Shown here: positions 41,796 through 51,377 of the stretch, in pieces
Layout: each line of letters opens with the position of its first letter
Position numbering within the stretch: position 1 is the stretch's first letter
DNA from: Corynebacterium frankenforstense
Lineage (GTDB): Bacteria; Actinomycetota; Actinomycetes; Mycobacteriales; Mycobacteriaceae
Assembly: GCF_030211955.1 (NCBI RefSeq)
Contig: NZ_JASODI010000003.1
Coordinates: 62,001 to 126,000, forward strand
DNA: 64,000 nt
Direction: 5' to 3'
Program-made: the position numbers and the translations under genes
Notes under the pieces: model-generated
What the model was told of the DNA's origin: nothing
Seen by the model: the letters and a program-made list of their open reading frames with translations, nothing else
Database searches by the model: none

Positions 41796-43178
41796 ATGAC
41801 CGGACGCAGAGACGCTCAGGAAAAGCCCGCACAAGACCCAAACACCAGTTCCACCGCACGTGTGAGAGACGCCACCGCGCCACCGCCGCCGAAGCTGATC
41901 GTGGACGGCCACGTGCCGCCGGCGGACGGCTCGAACCCGGCCTTCTTCTACTCGCACACGGACGTCACCGACCCGATCGCCCTGGCCGGTCGCGAGGCCC
42001 GCCGTGCCGTGTGGCGGATATGGATGGACAACCTGCCGGGCCCGGACGAGCAGCTGGAGAACTACGCCGCCCGGATGTCCGCGGCCACCGGCGAGAGCCA
42101 CTTCACCATCAAGGACTCCTACATCCCCGGCCTGGGCAGCCTCAGGGAGAAGCTGCCGAGGCTCGTCGCGCTGCAGGAGATGCTCGCGCACGTCTCGATG
42201 GTCAGCCTGCGCAAGATCGGCGAGCGCGTGAGCATCATCGACTCCCCCGAGGCGCTCGCACGGATCGACGCGGGCATCACGGACTTCCTGACGCCCACCG
42301 CGCCCCGGCAGTCGATCCCGACGACCAGGCAGATCACCAAGAAGATCAACGAGCTGATCAACCTGTTCGACCCCGAGGTCTTCCTCGACGACGACACCAT
42401 GGTCGACGAGGACCCGGTGGCCCCCGGCGCCTTCGGCATCGACGACCGCAAGCCCGGGGTCACGGAGTTCTACCTGACGCTGCCCAAGGACATGGGCCAG
42501 CTGCTGATGAAGAAGGTGGACGCCTACGCCTTCCATTACGACTGCTCGCGGGCGACCGCGTTCCACGAGCTGCTCGCCAAGTCGGGCAAGGTCAGCGTGG
42601 CGATGAACCTCTACACGGCCAAGGACATCGAGAACGCCCCGGTGTGGATGCCGGGTGCCGGCTGGCTCAACGAGGACGCCGACAAGCGCTGGCGGTCCAT
42701 GATCACCACCTACCGCGACCTGGACGAGGGCCGGCTCGAGGAGACCCAGGCCCACGACGCGACGGCCGGGCTGAAGGCCTGGACGGCCGGGGTGCACGAC
42801 AGCTGCGCCGCGCCGAGCTCGACCACCGAGACCGAGGGCACCCAGATCGAGCACCGCGTCCCGCACGAGACAGGCGGGCCGACGGCGCTGGACAACCTCT
42901 CGCGGCTCTCCCAGCGCTGGCACAATCTCAAGACCGAGGGACACGTGCGCTACCTGGCGGACCCGTCGACCGGGATCACCGTGTGGTGGACCGACGAGGG
43001 ACACTGGACGGTCAGCGTGCCGGAGGGCCCGCTCAGCCCGAAGGGCGCGCGCTTCGCCCGCTCGGTCGGCGAGTACCGCGCCGAGAAGGCCACCCGCCGG
43101 CGCGCGGCGGCCGAGGCCGCCCGGCACCGCCGCAACGCGGGGCTGGGCTACGACCCCCTGGCTCCCCCGCCGTTCTGA
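41796..43178 (+). CDS. HNH-signature protein of the corynebacterial DUF222/HNH group
   Basis: A 460-residue protein. Residues 190-310 resemble the helical DUF222 region of corynebacterial HNH proteins (SVAMNLYTAKDIENAP, PGAGWLNEDADKRW). The C-terminal HNH core is IEHRVPHETGG, then LDNLSRLSQRWHNLKT, keeping the three HNH residues. The zinc-binding Cys pairs usual in this group (CxxPxC and LCxxHH) are reduced to CAAPSS and LSQRWH, so metal binding is doubtful. The final 60 residues are Arg/Ala-rich. These genes occur in many copies in corynebacteria and are often exchanged; the biological role is not known. Confidence 0.75.
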   Translation: MTGRRDAQEKPAQDPNTSSTARVRDATAPPPPKLIVDGHVPPADGSNPAFFYSHTDVTDPIALAGREARRAVWRIWMDNLPGPDEQLENYAARMSAATGESHFTIKDSYIPGLGSLREKLPRLVALQEMLAHVSMVSLRKIGERVSIIDSPEALARIDAGITDFLTPTAPRQSIPTTRQITKKINELINLFDPEVFLDDDTMVDEDPVAPGAFGIDDRKPGVTEFYLTLPKDMGQLLMKKVDAYAFHYDCSRATAFHELLAKSGKVSVAMNLYTAKDIENAPVWMPGAGWLNEDADKRWRSMITTYRDLDEGRLEETQAHDATAGLKAWTAGVHDSCAAPSSTTETEGTQIEHRVPHETGGPTALDNLSRLSQRWHNLKTEGHVRYLADPSTGITVWWTDEGHWTVSVPEGPLSPKGARFARSVGEYRAEKATRRRAAAEAARHRRNAGLGYDPLAPPPF

Positions 43179-43204
43179 TGGGCGGCGTCATCGTTGCCGT
43201 CGCT

Positions 43205-43220
43205 CCCCCACGTTCGGGGG
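43205..43220 (+). terminator. short hairpin after the HNH gene
   Basis: CCCCC-ACGTTC-GGGGG, 27 bases after the HNH stop, is a compact stem without a T-run. It may mark the 3' end of the HNH transcript before the promoter of the next gene. Confidence 0.3.
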
Positions 43221-43261
43221 CCGTGATGTGTGCGACATTCGGGCCCACCGCCGCGGGCAGG

Positions 43262-43267
43262 CATAAT
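43262..43267 (+). promoter_or_regulatory. -10 box CATAAT upstream of the second BCCT gene
   Basis: CATAAT lies 157 bases before the GTG at 43425, implying a leader of about 150 bases. The leader contains a 7-bp stem GGCGTCG (43367-43373) / CGACGCC (43385-43391) close before the ribosome site GAGGAAGGG. No good -35 is seen. Confidence 0.4.
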
Positions 43268-43424
43268 CAGCCGGGTACCTGTACTCCACCGCCCGCGCAG
43301 CGCACCGCGTCTTTTCCCCGCAGCACCGCACGACCGCACGCAGACGCGCCGACGGCGCGGCGCGCGGGCGTCGTCAAGCGGGGGCGACGCCGGGGCCCCG
43401 GGGGCGAGGAAGGGACCGTCCCCG

Positions 43425-45359
43425 GTGCCCGAACAACCCCGCAAGAGCCGGCCCGAGGTGCACGAGCGCAAGCTCGTCCACCGGCTGCTCTCCCAGACCC
43501 GCTCGACCTCCGTCGGCATCTACCCGCACGACATCCACCCCGGGCTGGTGCCCGGCATCAGCGTCGACGACCAGCGCAACAGCTTCGGCGTGGACCGCTT
43601 CGTCTTCAGCGTGACCGCCGCGCTGATCGTCGCGTTCATCGCCTGGGGCATCATCAGCCCCGACAGCGTGGCCGCCACGGCCGACACCGCCTTCTCCTGG
43701 GCGATGGTCAACGCGTCCTGGCTGCTCAACGTCGTGATGATGGTCGGCATCGGCGCGACGGTCTACCTCGCCTGCTCGCGCTTCGGGCGCATCCGGCTGG
43801 GCACCGACGACGAGGAACCCGAGTTCAGCCGCTTCTCCTGGGTGGCCATGATGTTCGGCGCCGGCATCGGCGTGGGCATCTTCTTCTTCGGCCCCTCCGA
43901 GCCGCTGTCCTACTACCTGACCCCGCCGCCGCACACCGTCGACCCGGAGACCCCCGAGGCGCTGCACCAGGCGATGGCGCAGTCGCACTTCCACTGGGCC
44001 GTGGCCGCCTGGGCGCTCTACGCGCTGGTCGGCGGCGCGCTGGCCTACTCCTCCTACCGGCGCGGGCGCCCGGCCCTGCTCTCCTCGGCGTTCCGCTCGC
44101 TGCTGGGCCCGCGCGCCAACGGGGTGCTGGGGCGCGTCATCGACATGCTCGCGATCTTCGCGACCGTCTTCGGCACGGCCGCCACGCTGGGGCTCTCCGC
44201 GATCCAGATCGGCCAGGGCGTCGAGATCGTCTCCGGCGCCGGCCCCCTGGGAAACAACGCGCTGATCGCGATTATCACGGTGCTGACCTGCGGGTTCATC
44301 CTCTCAGCGGTCTCGGGCGTCTCGCGCGGCATCCGCTACCTGTCCAACACGAACATCACGCTGACCCTCGCGCTGGTCGCCTTCGTCTTCCTCGCGGGCC
44401 CGACGCTCTTCCTGCTCAACCTCATCCCCTCGGGCATCCTGACCTACTTCCAGGAGCTGCCCGCCATGCTGGGCAAGTCGCTGTCCTGGGGCGAGGAGAC
44501 CATCGACTTCCAGTCCGGCTGGACCTCCTTCTACTGGGCCTGGTGGATCGCCTGGACGCCGTTCGTCGGCATGTTCATCGCGCGCATCTCCCGCGGGCGC
44601 ACGCTGCGCGAGTTCGCCGTGGTCACCCTCGCGGTGCCCAGCCTGATCCTGGCGCTGGCCTTCACCGTCTTCGGCGGCGCAGCGATCACGCTCTCCCGCG
44701 AGGGAGTGGCCGGCTTCGACGGCTCGGCGACCCCGGAGCAGGTGCTCTTCGCGCTCTTCGACACCCTGCCGCTGGCGCAGCTGACCCCGTTCATGCTCAT
44801 CTTCGTCCTCGCGGTCTTCTTCATCACCTCCGCGGACTCGGCGTCGGTGGTCATGGGCACGCTCTCCTCGCAGGGCGACACGGCCCCGAAGAAGCTGGTC
44901 GTGGTCTTCTGGGGCCTGGCGATGATGGGCATCGCCGTGGTCATGCTGCTCACCGGCGGCGAGGACGCCCTGTCCGGCCTGCAGTCGCTGACCATCCTCA
45001 TCGCGCTGCCGTTCTCGGTGGTGCTGCTGGCGCTCGTGGTCGCCTTCATCAAGGATCTCTCGACCGACCCGGCGGCGCTGCGCCGCAGCTACGGCGCCGC
45101 GGCGGTCAAGAACGCGGTCTACCGCGGCCTCGCCGAGTACGGCGACGACTTCGAGCTCGCCGTGCGCCGCTCCGAGAAGGGCATGGGCGCCGGCGCGGCC
45201 TTCGACTCCACCTCGGAGGACTACACGCAGTGGTACCGCCGCACCGACGAGGAGGGCCGCGACGTCGGCTACGACTACACCTCGGGCGAGTGGGGCGACG
45301 GCTCCCCCGACGCCGAGCACCCCTCGGCCTACCCGGAGGGCGACGAACGCCGCGAGTGA
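43425..45359 (+). CDS. BCCT-family transporter (LcoP-like)
   Basis: A 644-residue sodium-coupled osmolyte importer with 12 spans from about residue 65. The BCCT signature FYWAWWIAWTPFVGMFIARI and following SRGRT is well conserved (key Trp residues of the betaine box present). GTG 43425 is preceded by GAGGAAGGG; the open frame upstream covers promoter sequence. The C-terminal 80 residues are hydrophilic and acidic, ending GDERRE. Position before a DUF1707 gene and lepA matches C. glutamicum lcoP (betaine, ectoine), but the substrate is inferred from position. It is the second BCCT carrier in 30 kb. Confidence 0.88.
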   Translation: MPEQPRKSRPEVHERKLVHRLLSQTRSTSVGIYPHDIHPGLVPGISVDDQRNSFGVDRFVFSVTAALIVAFIAWGIISPDSVAATADTAFSWAMVNASWLLNVVMMVGIGATVYLACSRFGRIRLGTDDEEPEFSRFSWVAMMFGAGIGVGIFFFGPSEPLSYYLTPPPHTVDPETPEALHQAMAQSHFHWAVAAWALYALVGGALAYSSYRRGRPALLSSAFRSLLGPRANGVLGRVIDMLAIFATVFGTAATLGLSAIQIGQGVEIVSGAGPLGNNALIAIITVLTCGFILSAVSGVSRGIRYLSNTNITLTLALVAFVFLAGPTLFLLNLIPSGILTYFQELPAMLGKSLSWGEETIDFQSGWTSFYWAWWIAWTPFVGMFIARISRGRTLREFAVVTLAVPSLILALAFTVFGGAAITLSREGVAGFDGSATPEQVLFALFDTLPLAQLTPFMLIFVLAVFFITSADSASVVMGTLSSQGDTAPKKLVVVFWGLAMMGIAVVMLLTGGEDALSGLQSLTILIALPFSVVLLALVVAFIKDLSTDPAALRRSYGAAAVKNAVYRGLAEYGDDFELAVRRSEKGMGAGAAFDSTSEDYTQWYRRTDEEGRDVGYDYTSGEWGDGSPDAEHPSAYPEGDERRE

Positions 45360-45383
45360 GCGGCACTCATGCGCCCCAGGCCG

Positions 45384-45389
45384 TAAGCT
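45384..45389 (+). promoter_or_regulatory. -10 box TAAGCT, leaderless start of the DUF1707 gene
   Basis: TAAGCT is 7 bases upstream of the ATG at 45397. The gene pair that follows therefore has its own promoter, although it lies only 37 bases after the BCCT gene. Confidence 0.55.
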
Positions 45390-45396
45390 CAAAGGC

Positions 45397-46044
45397 ATGA
45401 TCGAGAAGACCCCGCGGCGCCGCGCGACCGACGCCGAACGGCAGCGCACCTCCGATCTCCTCGCCGAGGCCATGAGCCGCGGCCAGCTGACCGTCGAGGA
45501 GTTCGAGGAGCGCTCCGCCGCCGCCTTCAACGCCCGCTTCGCCGACGAGCTGGACGGCCTGCTTGACGACGTCGCGCCCGAGGCGCCCGTGGCGCGTGCC
45601 CGACGTGACGAGCCCGACCGGGTGCACGACGCCGTCGCGCATGCGCGCGACCAGGTCGGGCACTCGGTGCAGAACGCCAGCGGGTTCTCGCTGGGTATCC
45701 TCGGCGGCACCGAGATGAAGCGCTGGACCTGCGGGGAGGCCCACCTCTCGCTGGCGATCCTGGGCGGCACCGAGCTCGACCTGAGCGACGCGCGCCTGGA
45801 GAGCCACTCGACCACGATCACGGCCATCGCGATCTGCGGCGGCATCGACGTCTTCGTGCCCGAGGGCGTGCGCGTGGTCTGCGACGGCGCGGGCGTGCTC
45901 GGCGGCTTCGAGGTCTCCACCGACCGGCGGGTGCGGGTGCACCAGTGGGAGCTGCCCGACGACGCCCCGGTGGTGCGCGTGACCGGCCTGGCGCTCATGG
46001 GCGGGGTCGAGGTGAAGATCGTGCCTGCGGGAGGGCTCCCGTGA
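45397..46044 (+). CDS. DUF1707 protein with YvqF-like beta-helix domain
   Basis: A 215-residue cytoplasmic protein. The N-terminal SHOCT-like DUF1707 domain (RRATDAERQRTSDLLAEAM, then GQLTVEEFEERSAAAFNAR) covers residues 5-50. The C-terminal part (about 100-212) has repeated glycine-rich strands, LGILGGTE, LAILGGTELDLSDA, AICGGIDVFVPEGV, the pattern of the C-terminal domain of the cell-wall-stress protein LiaF/YvqF. Its stop overlaps the next start by 4 bases. A role in envelope stress sensing is possible but unproven. Confidence 0.82.
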   Translation: MIEKTPRRRATDAERQRTSDLLAEAMSRGQLTVEEFEERSAAAFNARFADELDGLLDDVAPEAPVARARRDEPDRVHDAVAHARDQVGHSVQNASGFSLGILGGTEMKRWTCGEAHLSLAILGGTELDLSDARLESHSTTITAIAICGGIDVFVPEGVRVVCDGAGVLGGFEVSTDRRVRVHQWELPDDAPVVRVTGLALMGGVEVKIVPAGGLP

Positions 46045-47246
46045 GCCGACCCCGTCTGACCGGGCTGGACCTGGCCCGCGGGCTGGCGGTGCTCGGCATG
46101 ATGGTCGCGCACCTGGGGCCCAAGGGCGGCTGGATCGAGACGGCCACCGACGGCTTCCCCTCGGCGATGTTCGCTGTGCTGGCCGGCTGCTCGCTGTCCC
46201 TGATGAACACGCGCGCCGACGCGGAGGGCGGGCCGGCCGTCGCCCGGGCCCGCTTCCGGGCGCTGGTGCGCGGCCTGCTGCTGATGGCCGCCGGCGTGGT
46301 GCTCGGCTTCTTGCCGACGACGATCCTCATCGTGCTGGTGCCCGTGGGCGCGATCTACGTGCTGCTGGGCCCGCTGACCCGCTGGCGCACCTGGGCGCTC
46401 GCGCTGACCTTCGTGGGGCTGACGCTCTTCAGCGGGCTGGCGGCCGTGGTCACGGGCTTTTCCGGTGGCTACCCGCCGCTGGCCTGGCTGGCCTACGGGG
46501 TCTTCGGCATGCTGCTGCACCGGGTGTTCTTCGCCGCGCGTGAGTGGGCGGTGGGCACCGCGCTACTGGGTGCCGCACTCGGGGTGGCCGGGCTGGTGCA
46601 CCGGCACCTGGTGGGCCCAGGAGAGCTCGGGGTGAGCACGGGCGTGGTGGAGGCGTACCTCTCCCCGGTCGGTCACTCCGGCGGGGTGCTCGACGTGCTC
46701 TACTCGTGCGGCGTGGCGGCCGCGCTGACGGGGCTGTGCCTGTGGATCTGCCGCGCGCCTGCGCCGCGCCGGGCGGTCTTCCCGCTGCGCGCGGTGGGTG
46801 CGATGGCGCTGACGGTCTACGTGCTTCACGTGGTGACCGCGACCGTCCCACTGAGCGGGATCTTCGACCGGCCCGAGGTCGCCGACGCGGTCCCCTACTC
46901 CTCCGAGCCTTACTCCCCCTACGGCGGCAAGGACTTCGACGAGTTCCGCGAGGAGGTCTCCCGGCTGGACGACTGGGAGGACTGGAGCGCCTACGAGTCG
47001 CGGCTCTTCGAGGAGGCCTACACCGAGCAGACCGGGCAGGCCCCCGGCGAGATCGCGGTGCCCGCGCAGAACGGTCACCCCTTGTGGCTGGCCGGATCGG
47101 TGCTGGTCGCGGTGGTGGGCTGCCCGCTGTGGCGGCGCCGCTTCGAACGCGGCCCGCTGGAGGCGCTGATGCGGCGGACGATCGACCGGATCGCCGCAGA
47201 GGACCTGCCGGCGCGGCCGGGGAGGCGCATCTCGGACGCGCGCTGA
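46041..47246 (+). CDS. membrane acyltransferase-like protein (HGSNAT/DUF418 type)
   Basis: A 401-residue membrane protein with about ten spans. It opens SRPRLTGLDLARGLAVLGMMVAH, the first span of the heparan-glucosaminide acetyltransferase/DUF418 group (core GLDLARGLAVLGM), and has AVGAMALTVYVLHVVTA late, with conserved His. Such proteins may acetylate cell-envelope sugars. GTG 46041 overlaps the DUF1707 stop (GTGA) and follows GGGAGGG. An acidic loop of about 70 residues (residues 275-345) precedes the last span. Converges with lepA three bases away. Confidence 0.75.
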   Translation: MSRPRLTGLDLARGLAVLGMMVAHLGPKGGWIETATDGFPSAMFAVLAGCSLSLMNTRADAEGGPAVARARFRALVRGLLLMAAGVVLGFLPTTILIVLVPVGAIYVLLGPLTRWRTWALALTFVGLTLFSGLAAVVTGFSGGYPPLAWLAYGVFGMLLHRVFFAAREWAVGTALLGAALGVAGLVHRHLVGPGELGVSTGVVEAYLSPVGHSGGVLDVLYSCGVAAALTGLCLWICRAPAPRRAVFPLRAVGAMALTVYVLHVVTATVPLSGIFDRPEVADAVPYSSEPYSPYGGKDFDEFREEVSRLDDWEDWSAYESRLFEEAYTEQTGQAPGEIAVPAQNGHPLWLAGSVLVAVVGCPLWRRRFERGPLEALMRRTIDRIAAEDLPARPGRRISDAR

Positions 47247-47249
47247 CCC

Positions 47250-49100
<1,851 letters not shown>

Positions 49101-49248
49101 GTGCGCTTCGGTCACCTTTCTTCGCTGAACCTGCCCCACTCTACCCAACATGCGGGTATAAGCTAAGCGGTGACGTCGACCGATGTGACGGCGAGTACGC
49201 CCAGGTCGTCGACAGAACCAGCCCCGGAACGCACGCGAAGAACCGCCG

Positions 49249-49791
49249 ATGCCCAAACCACCAGCCCGCACCCGCCTCGGGCGGCTGCTGCGCCGCGTAC
49301 TTCCCGACGCCCCGCCCATCGAGGCCGGGCTGGCCCGCATCAACGCCCGCCTGGGACGCGGCACCCGCGAGGACTACCGCGACCGCGCGCAGGAGGCCGT
49401 GCGCGTGCACACCACCGACTCCGTGGCCCGGGCCCTCTACTACGCGCCCGGCATGGACGGGCAGGCCGAGCCGGGCGAGGTCGTCTTCATCTGGGCGCCC
49501 TCCGACGGCGCAGACGCCCCGCTGCGCGAGCGGGCGATCCTGGTCGTCGGCCACAACCGCAACACGGTACTGGGGCTTCTCATCTCCCCGAACCCCGAGC
49601 ACGCCGAGGACGACCGCTGGCTGGGCATCGGCACCGGCGACTTCGACCCCTCCGGGCGCTCCTGCTGGGTGCGCCTGGACCGGGTCCTCGAGGTCTCCGA
49701 GCTGGGCATCCGCCGCCAGGGCATCTTCCTGCCGCGTGGGCGCTTCGACCGCATCGCCGCGAAGCTGCGCTCCCGCTACGGCTGGAGCTGA
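49249..49791 (+). CDS. PemK/MazF-fold protein without a neighbouring antitoxin
   Basis: A 180-residue protein. The first 60 residues are basic ([29 protein letters not shown]), and the SH3-like PemK/MazF barrel follows: [60 protein letters not shown]. In MazF toxins the conserved Arg and Ser/Thr of this region cut RNA. No antitoxin gene lies upstream or downstream: the neighbours are lepA and rpsT. The protein is longer than typical toxins (110-120). It may be a conserved housekeeping relative between lepA and rpsT rather than a toxin. Confidence 0.75.
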   Translation: MPKPPARTRLGRLLRRVLPDAPPIEAGLARINARLGRGTREDYRDRAQEAVRVHTTDSVARALYYAPGMDGQAEPGEVVFIWAPSDGADAPLRERAILVVGHNRNTVLGLLISPNPEHAEDDRWLGIGTGDFDPSGRSCWVRLDRVLEVSELGIRRQGIFLPRGRFDRIAAKLRSRYGWS

Positions 49792-49810
49792 GCCGGCAGG
49801 GGCCCGCGTT

Positions 49811-49840
49811 TTGGGGATCTGCCCCGCGCGCTGCTAGCAT
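49811..49840 (+). promoter_or_regulatory. rpsT promoter
   Basis: TTGGGG (49811-49816) and TAGCAT (49835-49840), 18 bases apart, form a good -35/-10 pair. Transcription would start near 49847, giving a leader of about 140 bases before rpsT, long enough for the S20 autoregulation known in other bacteria. Confidence 0.6.
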
Positions 49841-49985
49841 TCCCCAGGTTGACCGCGCCACGGGTGCGGTTGCGCCGACCGGATGAGGTGTTCAGGACCT
49901 TGGGTTCGCCCGAACGGCCGGTGCCCGGAGCGGACACGCTCCCGGAACGCGTCCAGAACCATTTCGACGTCAAAGAGGTAGTCCC

Positions 49986-50249
49986 ATGGCGAACATCAAG
50001 CAGCAGAAGAAGCGCGTCCTGACGAACGAGAAGCGTCGTCAGCGCAACAAGGCGGTCCGCTCCGCGGCCCGCACCGAGATCCGCAAGTTCCGCGAGGCCG
50101 TCGAGGCCGGCGACAAGTCCGCCGCCGAGGCCCAGCTGCGCGTCGCGTCGCGCACCCTGGACAAGGCCGTGACCAAGGGCGTCTTCCACCGCAACAACGC
50201 GGCGAACAAGAAGTCCAACATGGCCCGCGCCCTGAACAAGCTGGCCTAA
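49986..50249 (+). CDS. rpsT: 30S ribosomal protein S20
   Basis: An 87-residue, Lys/Arg/Ala-rich helical protein of the small subunit body, starting [18 protein letters not shown], exactly as in the bS20 family. AAAGAGGTAG precedes the ATG. It is a single-gene unit with promoter at 49811 and a strong terminator at 50272. Codon use is strongly biased (AAG, CGC, AAC), as expected for high expression. Confidence 0.98.
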   Translation: MANIKQQKKRVLTNEKRRQRNKAVRSAARTEIRKFREAVEAGDKSAAEAQLRVASRTLDKAVTKGVFHRNNAANKKSNMARALNKLA

Positions 50250-50271
50250 CGCTCGCCAGAGCCGCAAGAGA

Positions 50272-50298
50272 CCGCCGACGTAACGTCGGCGGTTTTTT
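50272..50298 (+). terminator. intrinsic terminator of rpsT
   Basis: CCGCCGACG / CGTCGGCGG, a perfect 9-bp stem with TAA loop, is followed by six T. It is the clearest terminator in the window. Confidence 0.95.
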
Positions 50299-50339
50299 CG
50301 TGCCTGCACCCGGGTCGGCTCCCGGCCCCTCCCCCGCGG

Positions 50340-50984
50340 CTAGAAGAGCGCGACTGCACCACGCCAGGCGAGGACGGCGCCGATGAGCAGGAAGATCACG
50401 CCGGCGCCGATGTCGATCCACGCGCCCGCGCCGAGCAGCCGGCGGCGCACCGCCTCGGTGGAGACGACGGTGGCCAACAGCCAGAAGTAGGCGATCGAGG
50501 GCAGCCAGAGGGCCAGCACGAGCAGCGCGGCCTCGCCGAGGGAGGGATCCGGCGGCAGCAGCGGGCCGACGATCGCGGCGAGGAAGAGCACGATCTTCGG
50601 GTTCGACAGGTTGGTCGCCAGCCCGGTGCGCCAGGCCGACCAGGGTGTGCCCAGGGCGGCCGCGGCGGCCTCGGCGTCCGCCGGCGGCTCGCGGCGCTGG
50701 CGCGGCCCGGAGGCAGCCATGCCGCGGCCCATGAGCACCAGGAAGACGCCGCCGACGAGCTCGATGACGCCGACGGCGGCCGGGTAGGCGCTGAAGAGCG
50801 CGGCGGCGCCGAGGACGGTGGCCGTGATCCAGATCAGCGCACCGGTCTGCACGCCGGCGACGGCGCGGTAGGCGTGGGCGCGCGAGCGGGTGGCCAGCCG
50901 CGTGGTCAGCAGGATGTCCGGACCCGGCGAGGCGACGCCGAGCAGGTTGAGCAGCATCGCCGAGGCGAACTGGGCCCAGGTCAC
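50340..50984 (-). CDS. LysE/RhtB-family amino acid exporter
   Basis: A 214-residue membrane protein with six spans. The family start is seen as LLGVASPGPDILLTTRLA (core SPGPDxxL), with GLATNLSNPKIVLFLAAI in the middle (core NPKxxLFF). It probably exports threonine, homoserine or related amino acids (RhtB type). GTG 50984 overlaps the stop of the upstream ankyrin gene by 4 bases. It is the last gene of the leftward block. Exported substrate not determinable. Confidence 0.9.
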   Translation of the reverse strand: MTWAQFASAMLLNLLGVASPGPDILLTTRLATRSRAHAYRAVAGVQTGALIWITATVLGAAALFSAYPAAVGVIELVGGVFLVLMGRGMAASGPRQRREPPADAEAAAAALGTPWSAWRTGLATNLSNPKIVLFLAAIVGPLLPPDPSLGEAALLVLALWLPSIAYFWLLATVVSTEAVRRRLLGAGAWIDIGAGVIFLLIGAVLAWRGAVALF

Positions 50985-51367
50985 CTCAATCGGTCCAGGA
51001 GGTCCTCGCGGCCGAACATGCGCGCGGTGTCGACGGGGCTGGGAGTGCCCGCGGTGGCCGACGCACCGGCGTCGAGGAGTGCGTCGACGACGTCGTCCTC
51101 CTTCTTGAAGATGGCGCCGGCCAGCGGCGCCTGGCCGCGGTCGTTGAGCTTGTCGACGTCCGCGCCGCGTTCCACGAGCGCGCGCACGAGTGCGACCTGG
51201 CCCGCGTAGGCGGCGAGCATGAGGAAGGTGTTGCCGTCCTGGTTGGCCAGGTCGACGGGCACGCCCTTGTCGACGTAAACCAGGAGCGTCTCGTCGCCCT
51301 CGCGGGCCATGTCGAACAGGCGGCCGGCCAGTTCCTGGACGTCTTCGGGGAGCTCGGGGTTGGTCAT
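50981..51367 (-). CDS. ankyrin-repeat protein
   Basis: A small soluble protein of 128 residues (131 if GTG 51376 is used) with three ankyrin repeats: GDETLLVYVDKGVPVDLANQDGNTFLMLAA, AGQVALVRALVERGADVDKLN, and KKEDDVVDALLDAGASATAG (each described by its core only: NTFLMLAAYAG, VRALVERGADVDK, VDALLDAGAS). Such proteins bind partner proteins. It is coupled to the LysE exporter by a 4-base overlap and begins about 10 bases after holA ends. Partner unknown. ATG 51367 is preferred because homologous ankyrin sequence starts soon after it. Confidence 0.8.
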   Translation of the reverse strand: MTNPELPEDVQELAGRLFDMAREGDETLLVYVDKGVPVDLANQDGNTFLMLAAYAGQVALVRALVERGADVDKLNDRGQAPLAGAIFKKEDDVVDALLDAGASATAGTPSPVDTARMFGREDLLDRLR

Positions 51368-51377
51368 GGCAGACACT

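Noticed and set aside
49170..49886. Frame from GTG 49170, 5 bases after TAAGCT, as a leaderless gene
   Set aside because: The translated product is Arg/Pro-rich shadow sequence; the PemK-like protein lies in another frame. TAAGCT may still be that gene's promoter.
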